Of a stretch of 64,000 nt of DNA, positions 1-9,995 are shown one piece after another. Source of the stretch: Streptomyces griseoluteus (GTDB lineage Bacteria; Actinomycetota; Actinomycetes; Streptomycetales; Streptomycetaceae); assembly GCA_000717735.1 (NCBI GenBank), contig JOBE01000057.1:13004-77003 (forward strand), read 5' to 3'. The notes under the pieces were generated by a model that saw only the letters and a program-made list of their open reading frames with translations, did not search any database and was not told the origin of the DNA. Every line of letters starts with the position of its first letter. The first letter of the stretch is position 1. The position numbers and the translations under genes are program-made.

Positions 1-21
1 TCCGCTCCGGTCCCGCTCCAA

Positions 22-3000
22 GTGGTCCGGGGGGACCCCACCTTGTTCGGTCGAATCCCGCCTGCACGCCGTCGCGTGCGGCGAACTGTCATACCCGCCC
101 TGGGCGCAGCCCTGCTGGTGGGTCTGCTGCCTGCCCAGTCACTGGCCCTGCCACCCGACCCAGCGACGGCCGAGACCGGCCGGGAATCCCTCGCGTCAGT
201 GCCTCTCGAGCTCGAGACCATCGAGGCGGAGAAGCCGGTCGAAGGCGCGACGCTCGAGAAGGACCTCGAGACGCTCAAGGAAGAAGTTCCTGCAGATCTC
301 CAGCAGGCCCCTACCGGGACCACGACGCCGCCGCCTGCGAACACGGGCACCGTTTCCTTCGGTTCCGTTCTCAGTGCGGCTCTGATGACGGAGACAACTG
401 CCGAGACGACGATTGAACCGAAGCCGGTTCCAGGCGTCCCGGTCAAGCTCGGCCAGGCCGAAGGCCAGCCCATGCCCACCGGAACCTGGGCAGCCACGGT
501 CATCGACCGGACCAAAGAGCTCAACGCCGGCATCGACCGCGCTCTGACGGTCGGCACACTCGTCACCGTCGAGGCACCCACCACCGGGTCCGTACCCATC
601 AAGGTGCAGCTGGACTACAGCAAGTTCGAGAACCTCTACGGCGCCGACTGGTCCTCCCGTCTGCGCCTCGTCCAGTTCCCCGAGTGCTACCTGACCACGC
701 CGCTCGAAGAGGCGTGCCAGGCGTACACGGAACTGGAAACGGTCAACGACGCCGGCACCGACTCGATCACCGCGACCGTCGACACGGCAGCCGACGGCAC
801 GACGACGCCCGCATCCTTCACCGGCGGCACTTCCCACTCCGGGCCCGCGATGATGCAGGCGTCCTACACCACCGCGACGCCCACGGCGACGGGCGGCGAC
901 AAGGCCGTCGTCGGCGCCGTCGACTCGGGTGCCGGCAACGGGGGCTCGTTCAAGGCCACCCCGCTCGCCTCCAGCGGCAAGTGGTCGGCGGGAGGCTCCT
1001 CCGGGGCCTTCACCTGGAGCTACCCCCTGGCCATCCCACCTGCGCCGGCCGGGCCCGCCCCCAACGTGTCGTTCAATTACAGCTCGCAGACGGTCGACGG
1101 AAAGACATCCGTCTCCTCACCTCAGGCCTCGTGGATCGGCGAGGGCTGGGACTACGACCCCGGCCACATCGAGCGCCGCTACCGCGCCTGCAAGGACGAC
1201 ACCAAGACGCTCAAGGCCGGCGCGCCCAACAACACCGCCAAGGCCGACAAGACCAGCGACCTGTGCTGGGTGTCCTACAACGCCGTGATGTCACTCGGCG
1301 GCAAGACCACCGAGCTGGTGCGCGACGACGCGGCGACCACCGATGCCGAAACCGGCACCGAGACCTACCGCTCCCAGAGTGACGACGGCACCCGGATCCG
1401 CCGCCACACGGGCGGAACGAACGGCGACAACAACGGCGAGTACTGGGTCGTCACCACGACCGACGGAACCCAGTACTACTTCGGCCAGAACAAAATCGAC
1501 GGCGGCCACGCCAACACGAACTCAGTGTCGACCGTGCCGGTCTTCGGCAACCACCCGGGCGAACCCTGCTACCAGGAGACGTTCGCCAACTCCCGGTGCG
1601 GGACGAGCAAGCAGGCGTGGCGCTGGGGCCTCGACAAGGTCGTCGACGTTCACGGCAACGTGATGGTCATCAACTGGACTCAGGAGCAGAACCACTACGC
1701 GGTCCGCGAGAAGCGGAAGACCCCGGAACAGTACGACCGGTTCGCCTACCCGACGAGCATCGAGTACGGGATGCGCGCGGGCACACTGACCAATCCGGCC
1801 GCCAAGGTCGAATTCGGCGTCCAGCAGCGCTGCCTCAAGTCCGAAACGGTCTGTGCCCCCGCCAACTTCGACAAGACGGGCGACGCCGGCGCCTACCGCG
1901 CGTGGTGGGACACCCCGGGCGCGCTGAACTGCAAGTCCACCTCGAGCCTCTGCCCCGCATTCCCCTCGTTCTGGACCCAGATGCGTCTGGGCGCGGTGAC
2001 GACATGGGCGGCACGGGCCGGCCAGACGGGCCTGGGCAAGGTCGACACCTGGAACCTGTACCAGTCGTTCCCGGAAGACTGGTACGACTCCTCCCCGGGC
2101 CTGTGGCTCAACTCCATCACCCGGAGAGGCTTCGGCCCCGGTGACACCACCGGCACCCTGCAGTCCAAGGACGGCGTCAGCTTCGCCAAGTACACCGTGG
2201 GAACCACCTCCCCACTGCGAGGCCGGCTGAAGGACCAGCAGCTCCGCAACCTCGTACCGGCCGGCTCGACCGACCAGCGGCCTCCGTTCACGCGCCCCCG
2301 CATCGGCACGGTGGCGACCGAAGGCGGCGGCAGCATCGAGGTCGAGTACGCGGGAGGCTGCAAGGAAGAGCCGACCGAGGACAAGGGGCAGGCCAACACG
2401 TACTGCTACCCGGTGCGCTGGTCCCCTGACGGTGAAGAGAAGACACCGGCCAAGGCCTGGTTCAACAAGTACGTCGTCGACTCGATCACCGAAACCGACA
2501 AGGTCACCTCGCCCTTCAGCAAGCCCATCTACACCAAGTACCGGTACTACGGACCGGCCTGGGCGAAGAGCAACGACGAATTCACCCGCCCGGCACTGCG
2601 CACCTACAGCGACTGGCGCGGCTACGGCAGGGTCACCGTCACCAAGGGCAGCAGTGTCGGCGACGGCACGTGGTACACCCCGCAGTCACAGTCGTTCTCC
2701 GAGGCCCGCTACTTCCAGGGAATCGGCGGCGAGATCAAGGACTCCACGGGCAAGGCCCTGCCCGTGGACAACGAGCCGCAGTACGCGGGCATGACCTCGG
2801 AGACCATCACCTACCTCAACTCCGACAGGCCGGCCGGCGGCATGCCGAAGGTCGTCAGCCGGACCCTGAGCGTTCCGGAGTCCACACAGACCGCGTCGCG
2901 AAGCCGCGAGGCCGAGGACGGCAGCGACCCCGGACCACTCGTCGCTCACAGGATCAGCGTCAAGCAGTCCGACGCCATACAGACAGTCGGCAGCAGCTGG

Positions 3001-6000
3001 CAGGCGGTGCGGACGGCCACTCTGGCTCGGGACGAGTACGGCCTGCCGACCGAGGTGGAGACCGCGGTCGTCAAGCCCAACGGCACCGGCGAGAACCTCT
3101 CCGAGCAGACCTGCACCAAGACCGTGTACACCAACAGCACGTCGGACTGGCTCATCGGTCTGACCAAGACCAAGCGCACCACCGCCACCCCCTGCGCGAG
3201 CGTCGACACGGCCAATCCCGCCACGGAGCTGAAGAGCTCGGTGGAGATCACCTACGACGACGGCGGCGCCCTCACCAAGGGCCTGCCCACCAAGGTCTCC
3301 GAGATCGACGGAACCGGAACCTCACACTCGGTCACCACGACCACGACCTACGACCCCCTGGGCCGGATCCGCACGGTCACCGCACCGGGCTCCGGAACGA
3401 CCGAAACCGTATACACCCCCGGTGACGGAGGTGGCCCGGTCACAGCCGTCAAGACCAGCAAGACCGTCAACAACAAGGTCCACGCGACCACCACGACCTA
3501 CGACCCCGGCCGAGCACTGCCCCTGACGGTGACCGACCCCAACAATCGAGTCACCCGTACCCAGTACGACGCGCTCGGCCGCCTGGTCAAGGGCTGGTCC
3601 GCCTCCCGCTCCTCCGGCAGCCAGGCTCCCAACGTCGAGATCGGCTACCAGCCAGCCGTCGCCACTGCCACCGAAACCAGCCCGGCAGCGGTCACCGTCA
3701 AATCCCTCAAGGACGACGGCACGTATGCCACTCAGATCACCGTCTACGACGGGCTGATGCGCCAGATCCAGACCCAGTCCGAGGCCGTCGGCCCTGGGCG
3801 GATCATCAGCGACACCAAGTACAACGATCAGGGCCTGCCCGCAGAGCAGACCAGCGGATACCTCGCCAAGGGCAACCCCGAGACCAAGGCCTTCGAGGTC
3901 AAGTCCGCCTCCCTCATACCCAGCCGGGTCAAGACCGTCTACGACGGTCTGGCACGCGCAACCCGCCAGACCACCTTCCACGGCACCACCGCCAAGTACT
4001 CCTCGTACACCGGCTACGTCGACAACAGCGTCACCGTCGACCCGCCCGGCTCCACGGTGCCCAAGACGACGACCACCTCCGATGCCCTCGGCCGTGTCAC
4101 CGACATCCGCCACTACACCACCCTCGCCAGCAGCGGTCCCTACCGCACGACCACCTACGGCTACGACCGGCGCGGCAACCGCACCTCGGTCACCGACCCG
4201 GCCGGCAACGCCTGGACGTACGTCTACGACGCCCGGGGCCGGGTGACCTCCTCCACCGACCCCGACACCGGCACCACCGAGACGTGGTACGACGAGGCCG
4301 ACCGCCCGGTGGAGGTGAAGGACCAGCTCCAGCAGTCGACCAAGACGACCTACGACACGCTCGGCCGTATCACCGAGGTGAACGGCGGGCCGACGACCGC
4401 CCCGCAGATCAAGAGGTTCACCTACGACATGACCGGGGCACTCGGCCTGCCCTGGGAGTCCAAGCGGGTCACCAGCGCCGGCGAGTACATCGACCGGGTG
4501 ACGGGCTACGACACCGAGTACCGGCCGACCGGACGCGAGACGGTCATCCCGCAGAACACCATGACCACGGGCCTGTCGGGCACCTACACGTACGCGTACA
4601 CGTACACACCCACCGGCAAGCCGCTGTCGGTCACGCTCCCCGCGAAGGGTGGCCTGAACAGCGAGAAGGTCATCACCCGCTACACCGAGGACGGACTTCC
4701 CGAGTCGACCTCCGGCCACAGCTGGTACACCACCGACGTCACCTACTCGCCCTACGGCGAAGTGCTCCGCACCGTCTCCGGCGCCCAGCCCTTCCGGGTC
4801 TGGACCACCAACTTCGTCGACGAGCACACCGGCCGCCTCCAGCGCACCGTGAGCGACCGGGAAGCGACGGACTACCATCGCGTCGCCGACGCACGGTACG
4901 CCTACGACACCTCGGGCATGATCACCGCGAGCGCCCGGGAACTGGCCGACGGGTCCGCGAGGACCTGGGACAACCAGTGCTTCACGTACGACGCCATGGG
5001 CCAGCTGGTCAACGCCTGGACCTCCTCCATCACACCACCCGCCGTCACGCAAGGAGGGGTGGGCGGCACCGGCTGCAAGTCGGCATCGGGAGCCACCTGG
5101 GGCCACCGCTTCGACGGAGCCGCCTCCAGCGGACCCGTCGCGGACGCCGCCCACCAGACCGGCGCGTCAGCACCCGCCAACCTCGCCGGCACGGCCCCCT
5201 TCGCCGGCACCATCGCCACCGGCACGACCGCCTACCGCCAGTCCTTCACCTACGACTGGCTCGGCAACCGCGCCACCCACACCGACCACGACCCGGCCGG
5301 CAACACCGCCAACAACACCAGCTACACCTACAACTACCTCGCGACCCAGCCCCACACACTGGCCTCCGTCGCTACCACAGACACCGCCAAAAGCAGCACG
5401 TACACGTACAACCCCACGGGCACGACCCGGACGCGCGGCTTCCCCGGTGACGCCCAGGACCAAAACCTCGAGTGGACGTCCGAGCAGAAACTCGAGTCGA
5501 ACACCGTAGGCACAGGCACCACGGCCACGAAGACGACCTACGTCTACGACGCCGCAGGCAACCGCCTTCTGGAGAACTCCCCCGCAGGCAGCACCCTCTA
5601 CCTCGGCGAAACCGAACTCACCACCGACAAGGTCGGCCTGATCACCCGCGCTTCACGCGCCTACGGCCAAGCGGGGGCCCCGACCGTCGTACGCACCACC
5701 AACGGCACCCCCACAGGCCACACCCTCAGCGCCCTGATCACCGACCACCTCGGCACCGCCAACACCACCGTCGAACTGTCCACCGGCCAGCCCGTCACCC
5801 GCCGCAGCTTCAAGCCCTACGGCGAACTCCGCGGCCCGAAGCCGACCACCTGGCCCAACAAACGCAGCTACCTCGGCGTCGGCATCGACGACACCACAAC
5901 CGGCCTCACCCACATCGGCGCCCGAGAATACGACCAAAAAACCGGCCGCTTCCTCTCCGCCGACCCCCTCATCGACATCACCGACCCGCTCCAGATGAAC

Positions 6001-7332
6001 GGGTACACCTACGCCAACAACAACCCCGTTTCAAAGAGCGACCCCACCGGCCTCGCCCCCATGGCCTCCGGCGGAAACGCGCGAGACGAAGACGACTACC
6101 ATCGCACCAACGGCACCGACGTCACGGTGACATCCGGAGGGAAGTTCGCCCTCGGCGAGTACGTGGGATACCTCCCCGGGCCCTCGCTCAACGACACCAT
6201 GTACTTGAAGCACGGCCTGGGAAGCGAGCCTCTCCCTGCCCCCACAAAGGGCCTCGCAAAATACCTGCGGATATACCACAAGAGCCTTAGCGCAGTCAAC
6301 TTTACGGTCGATAGCGATAGGTACAATGAGTCATCCCTGAAAATAAGCGCGCATTTCAGCGCCTGCAATTCAAAAGGCGTTGAATGCGCAGACGACCTAC
6401 ACGAGGAGCGCTACACTAAGCAGGCCCAAGAGTACGGCCTGGACGGCTCGGCAGCGAAATGGCGGGCGCCCCGCCAAAAGCCAAAGTCCAAGTCAACCGA
6501 TTGCAATCACAGTTTCCTCCCCGACACCAAGGTTCTCATGGGGGATGGAAGCCGGAAGAAGCTCAAGGATGTGAAGGTCGGCGATGTCGTCATCGCCACC
6601 GATCCTGGCACCGGAAGAAATTACAGGAAGCGCGTTGCCGAGGTAATCCGCACCGAAGACGACAAGAGTTTCACAAGCCTCACCATCTCCGTCAACGGGC
6701 AGCTCTCCGAAATCATCGCAACGGACACCCACCCCTTCTGGGTGCCGGACCTTCGTGAGTGGGTCGAGGCAGGGAACCTCAAGGCCGGCCAGCTCCTGCG
6801 CACCAGCTCGGGGACCCATGTCCAGATAACCCAGGCCACTCGCTACATCAAGCAGCAGCGCACGTACGACCTGTCGATCGATGACATCCACACGTACTAT
6901 GTGCTGGCGGGAGCCACGCCGGTCCTGGTTCACAATTGTGGCGGCCAGGTGGAATATGGTGGCAATGATCTGAGCCAGGCTGTCATACAGGAACGGCTGA
7001 GGACGGGGAACAAGTCCAACAATTTTGCGGCGGTGAGGTACACCGATGCGAATGGGGACTCGCAGATTGCGGTCGCAGTCTCCTCGAAGGGTCTGGGTAA
7101 CCATGCGGAGCGTAAATTGCTCAGGCAGTACGGGGATTCGATCACTGAAGCCTATTCGGAATTCCAGCCGTGCACTGGGACGAATAAGTGCCGCAGCAGG
7201 CTAGCTGAGGCTGGCATACCAACGACTTGGACTTGGGGTTGGACCACCTCGGCTGAGGGTGCTGCCGCAAGGTCCGCCAAGGGTAAAGCGGTGACTTCGA
7301 TGTTCAGGGACGCCATATCGGGCAACTGGTAA
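22..7332 (+). CDS. Secreted Rhs/YD-repeat polymorphic toxin with Hint domain and C-terminal deaminase
   Basis: The 2436-residue protein begins with a basic, hydrophobic export signal (about residues 10-45). It continues with a long N-terminal region, many YD repeats (YDxxGR-type, roughly residues 1080-1850) and the Rhs core motif ending DPTGL near residue 2009. A Hint autoprotease follows from Cys2161 to the VLVHN motif (Asn2305-Cys2306). The last 130 residues carry a zinc deaminase signature: His2361-Ala-Glu2363 and Pro-Cys2384 with Cys2390. By family knowledge, Hint cleavage would release the deaminase, which edits nucleic acid bases in target cells; the HAE and SEFQPC context most resembles XOO_2897-like toxin deaminases (inference). 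Base composition is visibly less GC-rich after about 6250, as expected for a swapped toxin tip. The frame is open to base 1, so the true start may lie upstream of the window. Confidence 0.9.
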   Translation: MVRGDPTLFGRIPPARRRVRRTVIPALGAALLVGLLPAQSLALPPDPATAETGRESLASVPLELETIEAEKPVEGATLEKDLETLKEEVPADLQQAPTGTTTPPPANTGTVSFGSVLSAALMTETTAETTIEPKPVPGVPVKLGQAEGQPMPTGTWAATVIDRTKELNAGIDRALTVGTLVTVEAPTTGSVPIKVQLDYSKFENLYGADWSSRLRLVQFPECYLTTPLEEACQAYTELETVNDAGTDSITATVDTAADGTTTPASFTGGTSHSGPAMMQASYTTATPTATGGDKAVVGAVDSGAGNGGSFKATPLASSGKWSAGGSSGAFTWSYPLAIPPAPAGPAPNVSFNYSSQTVDGKTSVSSPQASWIGEGWDYDPGHIERRYRACKDDTKTLKAGAPNNTAKADKTSDLCWVSYNAVMSLGGKTTELVRDDAATTDAETGTETYRSQSDDGTRIRRHTGGTNGDNNGEYWVVTTTDGTQYYFGQNKIDGGHANTNSVSTVPVFGNHPGEPCYQETFANSRCGTSKQAWRWGLDKVVDVHGNVMVINWTQEQNHYAVREKRKTPEQYDRFAYPTSIEYGMRAGTLTNPAAKVEFGVQQRCLKSETVCAPANFDKTGDAGAYRAWWDTPGALNCKSTSSLCPAFPSFWTQMRLGAVTTWAARAGQTGLGKVDTWNLYQSFPEDWYDSSPGLWLNSITRRGFGPGDTTGTLQSKDGVSFAKYTVGTTSPLRGRLKDQQLRNLVPAGSTDQRPPFTRPRIGTVATEGGGSIEVEYAGGCKEEPTEDKGQANTYCYPVRWSPDGEEKTPAKAWFNKYVVDSITETDKVTSPFSKPIYTKYRYYGPAWAKSNDEFTRPALRTYSDWRGYGRVTVTKGSSVGDGTWYTPQSQSFSEARYFQGIGGEIKDSTGKALPVDNEPQYAGMTSETITYLNSDRPAGGMPKVVSRTLSVPESTQTASRSREAEDGSDPGPLVAHRISVKQSDAIQTVGSSWQAVRTATLARDEYGLPTEVETAVVKPNGTGENLSEQTCTKTVYTNSTSDWLIGLTKTKRTTATPCASVDTANPATELKSSVEITYDDGGALTKGLPTKVSEIDGTGTSHSVTTTTTYDPLGRIRTVTAPGSGTTETVYTPGDGGGPVTAVKTSKTVNNKVHATTTTYDPGRALPLTVTDPNNRVTRTQYDALGRLVKGWSASRSSGSQAPNVEIGYQPAVATATETSPAAVTVKSLKDDGTYATQITVYDGLMRQIQTQSEAVGPGRIISDTKYNDQGLPAEQTSGYLAKGNPETKAFEVKSASLIPSRVKTVYDGLARATRQTTFHGTTAKYSSYTGYVDNSVTVDPPGSTVPKTTTTSDALGRVTDIRHYTTLASSGPYRTTTYGYDRRGNRTSVTDPAGNAWTYVYDARGRVTSSTDPDTGTTETWYDEADRPVEVKDQLQQSTKTTYDTLGRITEVNGGPTTAPQIKRFTYDMTGALGLPWESKRVTSAGEYIDRVTGYDTEYRPTGRETVIPQNTMTTGLSGTYTYAYTYTPTGKPLSVTLPAKGGLNSEKVITRYTEDGLPESTSGHSWYTTDVTYSPYGEVLRTVSGAQPFRVWTTNFVDEHTGRLQRTVSDREATDYHRVADARYAYDTSGMITASARELADGSARTWDNQCFTYDAMGQLVNAWTSSITPPAVTQGGVGGTGCKSASGATWGHRFDGAASSGPVADAAHQTGASAPANLAGTAPFAGTIATGTTAYRQSFTYDWLGNRATHTDHDPAGNTANNTSYTYNYLATQPHTLASVATTDTAKSSTYTYNPTGTTRTRGFPGDAQDQNLEWTSEQKLESNTVGTGTTATKTTYVYDAAGNRLLENSPAGSTLYLGETELTTDKVGLITRASRAYGQAGAPTVVRTTNGTPTGHTLSALITDHLGTANTTVELSTGQPVTRRSFKPYGELRGPKPTTWPNKRSYLGVGIDDTTTGLTHIGAREYDQKTGRFLSADPLIDITDPLQMNGYTYANNNPVSKSDPTGLAPMASGGNARDEDDYHRTNGTDVTVTSGGKFALGEYVGYLPGPSLNDTMYLKHGLGSEPLPAPTKGLAKYLRIYHKSLSAVNFTVDSDRYNESSLKISAHFSACNSKGVECADDLHEERYTKQAQEYGLDGSAAKWRAPRQKPKSKSTDCNHSFLPDTKVLMGDGSRKKLKDVKVGDVVIATDPGTGRNYRKRVAEVIRTEDDKSFTSLTISVNGQLSEIIATDTHPFWVPDLREWVEAGNLKAGQLLRTSSGTHVQITQATRYIKQQRTYDLSIDDIHTYYVLAGATPVLVHNCGGQVEYGGNDLSQAVIQERLRTGNKSNNFAAVRYTDANGDSQIAVAVSSKGLGNHAERKLLRQYGDSITEAYSEFQPCTGTNKCRSRLAEAGIPTTWTWGWTTSAEGAAARSAKGKAVTSMFRDAISGNW

Positions 7333-7348
7333 GGTAGTTCCAATATGA

Positions 7349-7386
7349 CGGTTGGCCCGCCGCCCACATGGGCGGCGGGCCAACCG
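7349..7386. terminator. Perfect 17-bp stem hairpin between toxin and immunity gene
   Basis: A 17-base GC-rich arm (7349-7365) is followed by a 4-base ACAT loop and its exact reverse complement (7370-7386). It lies 16 bp after the toxin stop and 29 bp before the immunity start. There is no T-tract, so it may attenuate rather than stop transcription. Confidence 0.7.
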
Positions 7387-7415
7387 TGTAGCTATGGGAA
7401 TGGAGGCGGGTGTCG

Positions 7416-7901
7416 ATGGCTAGCCACCGCTACTCGATCGACTATGTTGCATTCGTGAGGAACTCCGCTGCGCGCGGGTATCTTTCTTCCGTCGGTCTAC
7501 CTGCCGAGCATGTCCTCTTTTCGGCTTCAGAAGCCGCTGATGGCGGGGTCGAGAGCGCTGAAGGTCGACACCTTCTTAAATTGGGATCTGGTGGAGATGG
7601 CGATGACGCGTACTGCGTTGACTGTAAAAGCGGAGAGGTACTCTACCGCGGTAGCGGTGATTCGTCCCTGTTTTTTGTGAATTCGTCACCGCAGAAATTC
7701 TCTGAGTATTTGAGTGTGTTTGAACGTGAAACCGCTCGATCCGCAGGTGAAGATGATCCAGAAATGCTGGAAGAACTTGCTGATCTACTGGCGATGTCAT
7801 TCCAGGAGATTGATGCGTCGGCTCTGCAGGACGATCCAGGATTTTGGCGTTCAATTCTCTTCGATGTGGCAATCGGCGACTATGTCGATGACGAGGAGTG
7901 A
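7416..7901 (+). CDS. Probable immunity protein to the Rhs deaminase (SUKH-4-like)
   Basis: This acidic protein of about 161 residues directly follows the toxin, the usual place for a cognate immunity gene. The stretch FFVNSSPQKFSEYLSVFE resembles the conserved core of the SUKH-4 immunity family, whose members often accompany deaminase toxins. It has no signal peptide, so it would bind and block the toxin in the cytoplasm. The ATG at 7416 is preferred over the in-frame GTG at 7410 because GGAGG at 7402-7406 gives 9-bp spacing to the ATG and only 3 bp to the GTG. Its lower GC matches the toxin tip and suggests both arrived together. The family assignment is by eye. Confidence 0.7.
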   Translation: MASHRYSIDYVAFVRNSAARGYLSSVGLPAEHVLFSASEAADGGVESAEGRHLLKLGSGGDGDDAYCVDCKSGEVLYRGSGDSSLFFVNSSPQKFSEYLSVFERETARSAGEDDPEMLEELADLLAMSFQEIDASALQDDPGFWRSILFDVAIGDYVDDEE

Positions 7902-7919
7902 CCTCCTTCAGGCCGGCCG

Positions 7920-9156
7920 GTGAACAGCAAGGTCCTGCCCGTCAGGATCGACCTCGCCCGCTCGGCCGGCGGCGACTTCGAGCACCTCGTCCTCACCCTC
8001 CGGGCCGCCCTCGCCGCCATCGGCCGCCCCCTGCCCGCCTTCGACCTCGCGCTGCGCCGCTACTGGGAACACCAGCACCCGGGCGAGCCTCTGGAGGCGT
8101 ACCTCCAGCGCGGCGGGCTCACCGCGAAGTTCGGCAAGACGATGCCGCAGCAGATGCAGTCCGCGCTCTCCGACGTCGCCCAGGCCCTGCTCCTGCCCGG
8201 CACCGTCGGCAGCGCCGTCGGGCAGGTCACCGACTCCCTCGTCCGCGCGCTGCGCGAACGCCGGCAGACCGTGCGCGCACTCGCCTCCTGCTTCCGGCTC
8301 GCCGACCTGCTGGAGGCCGAACCCGACCTGGATACGCTCTCCTTCTACCCGCACCTGCTCGCCTGGGAGCTCGACCGCCTCCCGGAGAACAAGAAGGTGA
8401 CGCCGGTGATCCTGCTGGACACCTTCGAGGACGTCGGCGACCGCACCCACCGCGACCTGGAGCGGCTCATCCAGCGCGTCGTGTGGCTGCTGCCGAACGC
8501 GTTCTTCGTCATCACCGGCCGCGCCCGCCTGCAGTGGGCCGAGCCCGCCCTCCAGGGCCAGCTCGACTACACCGGCCGCACCGCCTGGCCCGGCCTCGCC
8601 GTCTCCTCCCGGCCCGGCGGCATCCCACACGCCCGCGGTCTCCTCCCCCGCGACATCCCGGTACGTGGGCGGCAGGTCCTGATCGGCGACTTCGCTCCCG
8701 AGGACTGCGACGACTACCTCGCCCGACGGCTCGAAACAGACGGCACCGCGCTCATCCCCGAGCCCGTACGGAACGTGATCACCCGCCGCTCCCACGGCCT
8801 CCCGCTCTACCTCGACCTGTCGGTGATGCGGTTCCTCGAACTCCGCCGCACCGGCCACACCCCCGCACCGGCCGACTTCGAGCACGACTTCGGCGCCCTG
8901 ATCGCCCGCACCCTGGCCGACCTCACCCCCGACGAGCGCCACGTCCTGCGCTCCGTCAGCCTCCTGGACGCCTTCGACGAAGACCTCGCCACCCAGACCG
9001 CCGGCCTCACCCACCACACGGCGGCCCGGCGCCTGATCGAACGGCCCTTCGTCCACGAGAACCCCTTCGGCCTGTGGCCCCACCACCTGCACGGCCTCAT
9101 CCGCTCCACCATCCGCAGCGCCGACGACCTCACCGACGACCGCTGGACCCCCGTCG
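7920..9156 (+). pseudogene. 5' part of an interrupted STAND-like NTPase gene (P-loop missing)
   Basis: The reading frame encodes about 413 residues with a Walker-B-like strand VILLDTFEDVG near residue 165, followed by a winged-helix-like region ending DDRWTPV. No P-loop is present, because the part that should precede VLPVRIDLARSAGG is missing; the gene was cut at its 5' end next to the immunity gene. At 9156 it is broken by a mobile element. Deleting the element and one copy of CGTCG rejoins this frame exactly to the frame starting at 13714, giving TPVDWERAA. The whole would be a roughly 800-residue ATP/GTP-binding protein with TPR-like helices at its C-terminus. The role of the intact family is unknown to me. 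Confidence 0.75.
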
Positions 9157-9172
9157 TGTAGGTTCGCACTTC
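9157..9172 (+). repeat. Left terminal inverted repeat of the 4.55-kb element
   Basis: TGTAGGTTCGCACTTC matches the reverse complement of the right end (TGTAGGTTCTCGCTTC) at 14 of 16 positions. It is preceded immediately by the target duplication CGTCG (9152-9156). Confidence 0.85.
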
Positions 9173-9548
9173 AAGTGGCCCCTTCTCGTTCGCCGTGGCC
9201 TCTCTCCGGCCCAAAGGACAGCGCGGTGAGACGGACTCCTGTCCTATGATCGTGGAGATGGCTCAGCTGGTAGAAGTTGGCCCTTTTGCGCCCTGGCCTT
9301 GCTGCTCGGGGGTGGGGGCGTGTCAGAGCCAGAGTGCCGGGCTAGATTCCCCAGGCTGGGACACCCGACCGCGTCTGCGGAATCAGATGTAGAGCGCGGA
9401 GGGAGCTTGCCCAGCCGACTCGCTTCGATCGTGGTGAGGGGCAGAGAACCATCAGTTCTCGCGAGGCGTCTTGTTTCCCGCGAGGTTAACTGCGGATTGT
9501 GCAGGGGATCAGGCAGGCACGGGTTCTGTGACGGAACAGCTGGGGGCG
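9173..9548 (+). other. Noncoding left leader of the element
   Basis: This 376-bp stretch between the left end and the first gene holds no convincing gene. It contains the GGACA motif and, at about 9255-9365, a stretch with a tRNA-like A box (TGGCTCAGCTGGT) and a weak B box that does not fold well. A promoter for the NLR operon is expected here but no clear -35/-10 pair was identified. Confidence 0.5.
9216..9232 (+). repeat. GGACA-N6-TGAGAC motif, left-end copy
   Basis: One copy of the 17-bp motif lies 59 bp inside the left end; two more lie near the right end (13608-13651) in the same orientation. They may be binding sites for a transposase or regulator (inference). Confidence 0.6.
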
Positions 9549-9995
9549 ATGACGTTGTTCGACGAGGCATTGGTGGCGCTTGCGGCGGCGGGGGGCACTG
9601 CGGTGGTGCAGGCTGCGAGCACGGATGCCTGGACCGGGTTCCGCCAGGCAGTGGCCCGGTTGGTCGGCCGAGGAGATGAGCAACGGACGAGTAGCGCGAT
9701 GCAGGCACTTGACGGGACGGCGGCAGCTCTACAGGCCGCCGACGCGGAGCGTGCGGAACAGGTGGGCGCGCGTCAGGAGCAGCTCTGGCAAGCCTGCTTC
9801 GGCGACTTGCTGGAAAACGTTGACGGGCCAGAGCGGGCTCGTGTGGTCGCCGACCTACGCGCACTGATCGAAGAACACGCCCCACCAGCGTCGGCGAACA
9901 GAGACCAGGTCTCCGGCAACACCTTCAACGGGCCCACCGCCCTTCAGACTGGCAACCACAATCGGCAGGTGAACCGCTTCGGGTCGGAAGCATGA
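9549..9995 (+). CDS. Small helical partner protein with C-terminal GNTFNGP motif
   Basis: The protein of about 148 residues is mostly Ala/Glu/Arg-rich predicted helix. It ends in a short Gly/Asn/Gln-rich motif, SGNTFNGPTALQTGNHNRQ. Nearly the same motif (AGNTFNGPAFIQIGDGNQQ) opens the next protein. In bacterial NLR systems, paired motifs of this type (BASS-like amyloid signalling motifs) link a sensor to a small helical effector, so this is a candidate death effector (inference). The ATG at 9549 is preferred for its GGGGG upstream; GTG 9528 is an alternative. Its TGA overlaps the next ATG, so the two are probably translationally coupled. Confidence 0.75.
   Translation: MTLFDEALVALAAAGGTAVVQAASTDAWTGFRQAVARLVGRGDEQRTSSAMQALDGTAAALQAADAERAEQVGARQEQLWQACFGDLLENVDGPERARVVADLRALIEEHAPPASANRDQVSGNTFNGPTALQTGNHNRQVNRFGSEA

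Noticed and set aside
3322..5154. Long minus-strand open frame of 610 codons inside the Rhs gene
   Set aside because: It is antisense to YD repeats, rich in Gly/Val/Arg/Asp as expected of shadow frames in high-GC DNA, and has no family resemblance.
7908..9092. 394-codon minus-strand frame over the NTPase fragment
   Set aside because: Shadow frame; the plus-strand frame rejoins correctly across the element.
9255..9365. tRNA-like A box and weak B box in the element's left leader
   Set aside because: D stem and T stem pair poorly and the length is about 110 nt; I treat it as chance similarity unless a covariance model says otherwise.
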